Shown piece by piece: positions 1-5,167 of a stretch of 22,334 nucleotides of DNA. Location of the stretch: IMG/VR virus record IMGVR_UViG_3300024348_000274, positions 1 through 22,334 of that record; one strand, given 5' to 3'. The notes beneath the pieces were generated by a model. The model did no database searches, was not told where the DNA came from, and worked only from the letters and a program-made list of their open reading frames with translations. The DNA is from a virus. The stretch's first letter is position 1. Each line of letters opens with the position of its first letter. Made by a program: the position numbers and the translations under genes.

Positions 1-178
1 TTAGATGATTCAATATCAGTCTTACCTTTAAATCGTCATCGTCATCATATCTTTTAAACAATCTTTTCAAATGTTGAAATCGTTTAAGATCGTCATAAAA
101 TTCTTCTGAGGATGCCGCCATTCTAATATCATAGTATTTGGCAGCAAACAGAAGAAAGCTGTCTTCGTCAAGTTTCAT
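1..178 (-). CDS. Conserved small T4-like phage protein, partial (C-terminus outside window)
   Basis: The frame opens with ATG at 178 and runs off the left edge after 59 codons without a stop. It begins MKLDEDSFLLFAAKYYDI and continues through an acidic/basic helical stretch (EEFYDDLKRF, RLILNHL). The pattern of an AAK-YY start, an EEFYDDLKRF helix and an ERLILNHL-like segment resembles a short, widely conserved protein of T4-like marine phages. Its function is unknown to me. A weak Shine-Dalgarno (AAAGGTG) lies 9 bases upstream, and an exact late promoter lies about 53 bases upstream, so late expression is likely. An aspartate run (five D) near residue 50 is a local peculiarity. The family memory is not verified by search. 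Confidence 0.7.
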   Translation of the reverse strand, partial: MKLDEDSFLLFAAKYYDIRMAASSEEFYDDLKRFQHLKRLFKRYDDDDDLKVRLILNHL

Positions 179-200
179 AGTTTATTCACCTTTAGTTAAG

Positions 201-238
201 TATACCGAAGAGCTTTATTGCTCTCCAGTATATTTATA
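201..238 (-). promoter_or_regulatory. Late promoter TATAAATA with 5'-leader stem-loop
   Basis: Minus-strand TATAAATA lies at 238-231, in the gap before the leftmost gene. The downstream leader forms a 13-bp stem including two G-U pairs (about 233-221 with 213-201), loop AATAAA. With T4-type spacing (start about 6 bases after the octamer) the RNA would begin at GAGAGC and fold at once into GAGAGC-AAUAAA-GCUCUU. Confidence 0.75.
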
Positions 239-250
239 ACTATCAGCGGA

Positions 251-1105
251 TTAACTATCAGCTACAACTGCGTCATCAGCTCCATCAACACCAACATCGC
301 CAGCAGTTCCTGCGGCAACTTTCATTGGTACGATAGTTTCAACAACGTGTCTAGTTACACCGTCTGCGGCTGTAAGAGTTTGAGTTCCTACGCCTACAAC
401 TGTAAGTGCCTTAAGACCAGTTGCTCCACCAGCAATAGCATTATTGGCTGTTGTATACAGCTTAATCATGCCAGGACCAACGTTATGCACGTAGACTACA
501 GCGCCGTCTGTTAGACCAGTTACGATTGTTTGACCGCCTCTAGAGTAAGTCACTGCGCTACCATTAGCTAGTACAGTTTGATTGCCGACGCTAATAACAT
601 TGTCAGCTAAATTAACACCACCAGCAGTAGCGTCAAATGACAATACTGTTGCAGGTACAGTTTTAGTGTTGTACTCAACCCAACCAGGAGTCTGAAGACC
701 CTTAGCACGGTTAGCGGCAATACCAGCTTCTGTAGTATCTACGAAGTAAATATCATCCGGTACTTTAACAAAGTTATGACCTGCTCCAACTCCAACACCA
801 GTAAGTGATTTAAGACCTGTTGATGCGTGACCTGTAATAGCGTTTGCTTTAGTATCGTACAACTTGATAGTGTCTGCGTCAACTCGGTTAACGAATACAG
901 TAGCCGCATCAGTCAGACCAGTGATAACAGTACCACCTGCGTCATTGTATTGTACAGCATCGCCAGTAACATAACTATGACCTTGTAGTTTAATTGTATT
1001 TGATGCTAGAACGACCACTGCGGCGTCGGTTGCGTCAAATGATGTAGTTTTTGTATATACCGCAGGCGCTGCCGCCAACGTATCTACTGTTCCCCATAAT
1101 GCCAT
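251..1105 (-). CDS. Virion structural protein with duplicated inserted domain
   Basis: The 284-residue protein begins MALWG and ends in an acidic tail (DDAVVADS). I know this start and end from virion structural proteins of T4-like cyanophages and related marine phages, along with the central FVDTTEAGIAANRAKGLQTP segment and the RHVVETIVPMK stretch. Two similar segments of about 90 residues lie at roughly 22-112 and 155-246. Each has SFDAT, then ITGLTD or IVTGLTD, an IKLY segment, an NAI.G..(S/A)TGLK segment and VGVG. They flank the central conserved part, as if one beta-rich domain had been inserted twice. The start is set by AAGGAG eight bases before ATG. The composition is Gly/Ala/Thr/Val rich with no cysteine, as expected for a capsid or tail surface protein. 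The exact virion location is unknown. Confidence 0.75.
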   Translation of the reverse strand: MALWGTVDTLAAAPAVYTKTTSFDATDAAVVVLASNTIKLQGHSYVTGDAVQYNDAGGTVITGLTDAATVFVNRVDADTIKLYDTKANAITGHASTGLKSLTGVGVGAGHNFVKVPDDIYFVDTTEAGIAANRAKGLQTPGWVEYNTKTVPATVLSFDATAGGVNLADNVISVGNQTVLANGSAVTYSRGGQTIVTGLTDGAVVYVHNVGPGMIKLYTTANNAIAGGATGLKALTVVGVGTQTLTAADGVTRHVVETIVPMKVAAGTAGDVGVDGADDAVVADS

Positions 1106-1106
1106 T

Positions 1107-1268
1107 TCATTTCTCCTTGTTTAAATGGTTCGTTTTTTCATTTTTAATATCTTCAGCTTGATGCATTTGATTAACTCTATCTATATACATCTGTGCTTCA
1201 TACATTGTTGGATGTAGTGGCCAATTATTAGCTACTTCCACCCAAAAGTTTTTTATCCACTCTCTCAT
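1107..1268 (-). CDS. Small hypothetical protein (53 aa)
   Basis: A 53-codon frame starts at ATG 1268, five bases after the stop of the upstream 390-residue gene, and ends one base before the next ATG. It begins MREWIKNFWVEVANNWPLHP and continues as a charged helix ending in Lys/Glu. It fills the only gap in an otherwise tightly packed series, and its tryptophan-rich start is not typical of random sequence. No good ribosome-binding site is visible, so translation would rely on coupling to the upstream gene. I do not recognise the family. Confidence 0.55.
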   Translation of the reverse strand: MREWIKNFWVEVANNWPLHPTMYEAQMYIDRVNQMHQAEDIKNEKTNHLNKEK

Positions 1269-1273
1269 ACTAT

Positions 1274-2446
1274 TTATTGAACATAACAGTTCAACTCGTA
1301 CTTCGAACCCATGTTATACACTTGGATTTGCAAGAATTTGCGAGTTGGCTTGCCGCCTTTAAGTAATTTGATCGAATATCTGTTGGTCTTGTCTTTACTA
1401 GGCTTCTTAGGACCAGTAGCAACTTTATTAGACCAATCATCTTCATCAACGTCATAACCTTGTTTCTTAGCGACTGCAATTGCTTCTTGTACCGCACCGC
1501 TAAAAGTATTGTGATGTAGCTTGTAGTTAGGCGCTTCTTGAAGGTTCTGTTCAGCCATTAATTGATTAGTGACTTCTTCACCTAACATCTTAGAAGCTTG
1601 CTTTAGACCTACAGTTTGGAATTTTCCAGATTCATCTGTGATACGAAACGAGAACTTACCATTATCGAAATTAATTGTCACATCAAACTTCTTGTTGCCT
1701 TTACCACGCATGCCAGATGCAGAGATACTGCCTTTAGCTTTACCCTTGCTGATCTTAGGCGGTCGTGGAGCTTCGTTCAATGCTTTGTCTAGTATAGCTT
1801 CTTCTTTAAGTTGTGCCTTAAGCTTGTCGATCTTCTTCTGCATAGCAAACTTCTTCATCTTAACTGAAGAGGTATTACCGAAGAACGTCTTCATGTACTT
1901 CTCAGTTTGATCGATCTGCTTTTGAATCTTAACTTTATCTACAGAGGCATTCATTGATCCATAGGACTCATTCTGCTTTCGTAGAACTGCTGAGACTTGT
2001 GGATGATTAGATAAACCTCTTTTGATCTTATCAATTGCTTTAACTGCACCAGTCATGTTACCGCCAGCATATCTCTTATCTGACGCAACACCGATTGCCA
2101 TTTTAATTTCTTTAGGCGAAAATCCTTCGTCCATCTGAGTTTCCTCTTTGAAAGTCTTAAGTGTCATGATCATGTCCTTATAAGACTTTGACATAGCGGT
2201 TTGCATCTTCTCTTTAGAGGCAGGCTTGCGTACTTGCGAATATTTGTCTAACGCAATCTTAGCAATATTCATAGGCACTTTTTGAGACTTGCCGTCTGCG
2301 AATTTGATAGGTAAGTTGCCTCTGACATCCATAGACTTCCGTAACTGCATAATGATGTTCATCTTAGCAGATGCTTTATCTTTGTCTGTAGCAACTAGAT
2401 CGAAATCAGCTGGATCAAACTTTTCATTGATTGATTCCTCTGACAC
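1274..2446 (-). CDS. Multidomain head-associated protein with putative prohead-protease sites
   Basis: The 390-residue protein starts at GTG 2446, chosen because a strong GGAGG lies seven bases upstream and no nearby ATG fits. Three modules known to me from marine T4-like phage structural proteins are visible. A lysine-rich first part contains a KRYAGGNMTGAVKAIDKIKRG helix (about 124-144). A middle coiled-coil/Lys-rich part runs to about 225. A C-terminal module (about 310-390) has TFSGAVQEAIAVAKKQGYD and a short beta-rich end. Between modules lie LNE|A (223-226) and LQE|A (302-305), both fitting the T4 gp21 protease consensus (L/I)xE|(A/G), plus a looser MDE|G at 105-108. I infer a protein packaged in, or cut during maturation of, the head. 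The biochemical role is unknown. It is flanked by the zinc-ribbon gene upstream and by virion genes. Confidence 0.65.
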   Translation of the reverse strand: MSEESINEKFDPADFDLVATDKDKASAKMNIIMQLRKSMDVRGNLPIKFADGKSQKVPMNIAKIALDKYSQVRKPASKEKMQTAMSKSYKDMIMTLKTFKEETQMDEGFSPKEIKMAIGVASDKRYAGGNMTGAVKAIDKIKRGLSNHPQVSAVLRKQNESYGSMNASVDKVKIQKQIDQTEKYMKTFFGNTSSVKMKKFAMQKKIDKLKAQLKEEAILDKALNEAPRPPKISKGKAKGSISASGMRGKGNKKFDVTINFDNGKFSFRITDESGKFQTVGLKQASKMLGEEVTNQLMAEQNLQEAPNYKLHHNTFSGAVQEAIAVAKKQGYDVDEDDWSNKVATGPKKPSKDKTNRYSIKLLKGGKPTRKFLQIQVYNMGSKYELNCYVQ

Positions 2447-2448
2447 GT

Positions 2449-3222
2449 CTAGTCCTCCAGTGCTTTAGCGATTGCTTTTCTACGTCTATGCAAATACTTG
2501 TCTGACTCATCTTCATCGCCATCATTATCAAGGTCCTTATCTTTACGATCAGTGAACTTTTTCTTGACAGCTTTTTGATCTACGTCATCCAACTCTTCTT
2601 TGATTCCTTCGCTACATCCACATCCGGTACATGCTTTAAGCATTTCTCTTTGCTCACCACAGTCAGGGCATGCTTCAGTTTTCTTGCTTTCATATGCTTC
2701 GTTTAATTGCTTCTGTACATCTGCGATAGTCTTACATTTAGCATCACAGCCAAGGCTCTTCTTTGCGTATGCAATAAGTTTATCATCTGGTCCAGACATT
2801 TCAACGTTGTCTCCGCCCATACTGGAAGATCCAAGTTTCTTCATCTTGATGCCAGCAGGTGCTTTACCAGTGAAATCGTTTACTTTGATAGTTCCTTCTG
2901 AAACTTCTACAGATTCGTGCTGAGACTTAGAAGCGGCTTTTACAGCAGTCTCTACAGACTTGGCAGCCTTATCTTTTGACGTAATGACTCCGATTTCAGG
3001 AGTAACATCGTCAACTTTACTAGGCTTCTTATCGCCGTCAGTTTTATCTCCTGGTCTTGCCGCAGATTCTGATAGCTCTGCATCAGGCGCATCGGCTACT
3101 TCTACAGCAGGTGTTTCTTGTACAGGCTCTGGAATTTTAAATCCCTGAGAGGAAAGAGAACGAGTGAACGCATCTTCCATACCGGCGGGTAATGGGTTAA
3201 TATCTTGTGGTTTTTTAAACAT
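2449..3222 (-). CDS. Acidic virion-associated protein with zinc-ribbon and EF-hand-like motifs
   Basis: The 257-residue protein has a disordered, Pro/Glu/Ala-rich first 110 residues and then a middle segment with CDAKC (159-163). Next come CPDC (185-188) and CTGCGC (198-203), an arrangement typical of a zinc ribbon. The C-terminal part has an EF-hand/dockerin-like acidic loop (KDKDLDNDGDEDESDKYL, about 227-244) followed by a basic helix (RRRKAIAKALED). The acidic loop plus KYLHRRRKAI ending is familiar from marine T4-like phage proteins. An LNE|A site (173-176) and a VSE|G site (107-110) fit or nearly fit the prohead protease consensus. The start ATG has AGGAG ten bases upstream. The function is not known. 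Metal binding is inferred from motifs only. Confidence 0.6.
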   Translation of the reverse strand: MFKKPQDINPLPAGMEDAFTRSLSSQGFKIPEPVQETPAVEVADAPDAELSESAARPGDKTDGDKKPSKVDDVTPEIGVITSKDKAAKSVETAVKAASKSQHESVEVSEGTIKVNDFTGKAPAGIKMKKLGSSSMGGDNVEMSGPDDKLIAYAKKSLGCDAKCKTIADVQKQLNEAYESKKTEACPDCGEQREMLKACTGCGCSEGIKEELDDVDQKAVKKKFTDRKDKDLDNDGDEDESDKYLHRRRKAIAKALED

Positions 3223-3258
3223 CTCAATGTTCTCCTAATTTGAATTGTGTGTTAATAC

Positions 3259-3266
3259 TATTTATC
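3259..3266 (-). promoter_or_regulatory. Possible variant late promoter (GATAAATA)
   Basis: Minus-strand GATAAATA, one mismatch from TATAAATA, lies in the gap between the 109-aa and 257-aa genes, 37 bases before the ATG at 3222. Position supports a promoter; the mismatch in the first base weakens it. Confidence 0.35.
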
Positions 3267-3269
3267 TTA

Positions 3270-3599
3270 TCAGCTATCTACTTTGGCACTAGCACGCCAT
3301 TGGTAGCAACTCCAATACTTTGCTTTCCACTTAGGACCTGGACTATCACATCCATGTCTGGCTCTGAAACTTTTACGTCTTGCTGGATCATCTCTTTTGA
3401 TCTCAGAGTTAGGATCACCAAAAGTGACCTTAACTACGTTGTTCTTGTCGTTCTTTACGTATACTCCGAACTTGCTTTTTGATCCAGTAGGTAAGCGAAA
3501 GGGATCGTTAAGTGTTACCTTACGACCTTGATATTCGCTCTCCTCTGTCACCAGTTCCTCACAGTTACACTCGTCTAAGAATTTCTGAAAAGTTTTCAT
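3270..3599 (-). CDS. DUF6321-like phage protein with N-terminal capsid-targeting-like peptide
   Basis: The 109-residue protein begins MKTFQKFLDE|C, nearly the T4 internal-protein capsid-targeting peptide MKTYQEFIAE. The remainder holds a conserved basic module with FGVYVKN, KVTFGDPNSEIKRDDPARRK, SFRARHGCDSPGPKWKAKYW and SC. This module recurs in many marine T4-like phages and in my memory corresponds to a DUF6321-type domain. The two conserved cysteines and the Trp/Lys-rich end suggest a compact fold, possibly nucleic-acid or metal binding. The ATG at 3599 overlaps the previous gene's TGA, so the two are translationally coupled. I infer packaging into the head and proteolytic removal of the first ten residues. 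The activity is unknown. Confidence 0.7.
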   Translation of the reverse strand: MKTFQKFLDECNCEELVTEESEYQGRKVTLNDPFRLPTGSKSKFGVYVKNDKNNVVKVTFGDPNSEIKRDDPARRKSFRARHGCDSPGPKWKAKYWSCYQWRASAKVDS

Positions 3600-3832
3600 G
3601 ATTCTTCCTCTTCTTTATTCATCATATATCGATGAGCAGTGTTTAGGTAATCAGCCGCTTTGGTAATCTTGCTTTGTACCCATTCTGGCAGATTCTCTTC
3701 GTCATCGAACATGCCAATCATATGCTCCGCATCTGCAAGAACACCCCTAAGTTGAGTTTTTGCCATGCTACCTTCTCGATCATATTCTTCCGAGTTCTTA
3801 GCTTCTGATACGAATGTTCCGAACGTTTTCAT
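3596..3832 (-). CDS. Short helical protein with capsid-targeting-like N-terminus
   Basis: The 78-residue protein starts MKTFGTFVSE|AKNSEE, again a ten-residue peptide ending in Glu that resembles the T4 internal-protein leader. The body has GSMAKTQLRGVLADAEHMIG and LPEWVQSKITKAADYLNTAH, a helical segment that recurs as a small module in marine T4-like phage proteins. The C-terminus is acidic (NKEEEES). AGGAT lies seven bases before the ATG, and the stop overlaps the next gene's start (ATGA). No enzymatic motif is visible. A structural or DNA-associated internal head component is an inference from the leader and neighbours. Confidence 0.65.
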   Translation of the reverse strand: MKTFGTFVSEAKNSEEYDREGSMAKTQLRGVLADAEHMIGMFDDEENLPEWVQSKITKAADYLNTAHRYMMNKEEEES

Positions 3833-3836
3833 CTTA

Positions 3837-4736
3837 TTATCCTAAAAGTTTTCTGAGAGTTGCTGGACCTGCAACACCGTCTGGTGTAAGTCCGTTTTTA
3901 GATTGATACTCTTTGACTGCTCTTTTAGTGCCAGGACCAAAAATGCCGTCTGCTGTTAAGCCTAACTTAGACTGAACTGCTTTAACAGTATCGTTATTAG
4001 AACCTACTGAGATTGTTACATACTCAACAGATCCTGATTTCTTGCTTGACTTCTTTAGAAGTGGTGCTTTACCCGTCATAATTTTCATGGCAGATTCATA
4101 ACGGCTAGTACGATCCTCTAGACCGATATCTCCACCATTAATCTTTTTAGTCATCTTGACAATATCACACTGATCTGCAATAGCGTTTAACTTAGCTGTC
4201 TTCCAGAACCAGCAGGCTGATTCGATAGCGCCTTTCTCTGTTGCTACATATACGGCAGCCTTCTCAGCAGTCATCTTAACTGTCTTACCGAACTTGGTAT
4301 AATTCTCACGACCAGTAAGTTGCTTTAGTCCACGACCTCTGAATAACCAACCGTCACCGGCTTTAGTATTGCCCATCTTGTACTTACGAAACTCGTCCAT
4401 GTAGACGTAGTTAGCAATCATCTCTGGGTTACGTGCATACTCTTTTGCATTACGCTTAGTACCGCCAGTACCGAAATAGCGACCAAATACACGCTTGAGT
4501 GCATCTTCGCTATAGTTTAAATTCTCTTCTAGTGATCTAAAGTTATTTGATTCGTGGGCACACTGTGCAATAAAACCTGCGATTCTCTCAGGAGTATTAA
4601 TCTCGTACTTAGGAAATATTTCCACCATAGCTTTATACCACATGTTAACTTTGGCATCATCATTGCCAGGTATCATCTCAGCCAGCATTTCTTTTGTGAG
4701 TATGCTGTTACTCTTATTATTTTTATTCCAAAACAT
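3837..4736 (-). CDS. GH19-type endolysin with C-terminal peptidoglycan-binding domain
   Basis: The 299-residue protein's N-terminal catalytic domain (about 12-220) matches the glycoside hydrolase 19 (chitinase/lysozyme) endolysins. It has FIAQCAHESNNFRSLEENLNY with the likely catalytic Glu62 and a second acid near 70-71, then GDGWLFRGRGLKQLTGRENY (127-146). The last 55 residues form a PG_binding_1 repeat (VKAVQSKLGLTADGIFGPGT, then YQSKNGLTPDGVAGPATLRK). It probably cuts the glycan backbone of the host cell wall at lysis, or acts as a virion-associated lysin given its head-protein neighbours. There is no signal peptide, so a holin would be needed for release. The TAATG junction with the upstream ParB-like gene indicates translational coupling. 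Confidence 0.88.
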   Translation of the reverse strand: MFWNKNNKSNSILTKEMLAEMIPGNDDAKVNMWYKAMVEIFPKYEINTPERIAGFIAQCAHESNNFRSLEENLNYSEDALKRVFGRYFGTGGTKRNAKEYARNPEMIANYVYMDEFRKYKMGNTKAGDGWLFRGRGLKQLTGRENYTKFGKTVKMTAEKAAVYVATEKGAIESACWFWKTAKLNAIADQCDIVKMTKKINGGDIGLEDRTSRYESAMKIMTGKAPLLKKSSKKSGSVEYVTISVGSNNDTVKAVQSKLGLTADGIFGPGTKRAVKEYQSKNGLTPDGVAGPATLRKLLG

Positions 4737-5167
4737 TAGTCATTTATCCCTTTTGTAAAAGTTTTATCGAAGCTGTAGACTTGCTTCAAGAGTTCTTTCA
4801 CTTTAACATTTGACTGCATAATATCTATGCTGCCGCCAACATTCTTAGCCGCTAACCATCTGTGATGACCATCTATAATATAGTTATCTGAACTAACAAT
4901 GAGTGGCTTAGCCTTACCCAATGTTCTAATCTTAGATATCTTATCGACTATCTTGTCTACATTAAAATCGCTCTGTGTGGCTTTCAACGTATTAGCCTTC
5001 ACAGTCTTTCTTTGAACACGAACACCGTTTTTCTTAAGATGAACAATAAGTTCATCGTAGTCTTTAGACCTAACCTGAGGCATCTTATCTCTCATTATAC
5101 CGAGAGTGTCCTTAGATTGCGGTCTATCTACCTTAAGTTCGGCAATATATGTTCTAAACTTCTTCAT
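4736..5167 (-). CDS. ParB/sulfiredoxin-fold protein with capsid-targeting-like N-terminus
   Basis: The 143-residue protein begins MKKFRTYIAE|LKVD, a near copy of the T4 capsid-targeting peptide with the I-x-E cut site. The second half contains KPLIVSSDNYIIDGHHRWLA (about 88-106). The DGHHRW signature is that of the ParB/Srx-like nuclease domain, seen in chromosome-partition ParB, DNA-binding nucleases and sulfiredoxins. Neither a helix-turn-helix nor a C-terminal dimer domain is present, so a partition role is unlikely. A nuclease or nucleotide-hydrolysing role in the injected host cell is an inference. Start and stop overlap both neighbours (ATGA upstream, TAATG downstream), tying it to the polyprotein and endolysin genes. 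Confidence 0.75.
   Translation of the reverse strand: MKKFRTYIAELKVDRPQSKDTLGIMRDKMPQVRSKDYDELIVHLKKNGVRVQRKTVKANTLKATQSDFNVDKIVDKISKIRTLGKAKPLIVSSDNYIIDGHHRWLAAKNVGGSIDIMQSNVKVKELLKQVYSFDKTFTKGIND

Noticed and set aside
1271-1278. AATAAATA near the stop of the 390-aa gene as a late promoter
   Set aside because: First base differs from the strict octamer and it overlaps the stop codon three bases before the next ATG, leaving no room for a leader.
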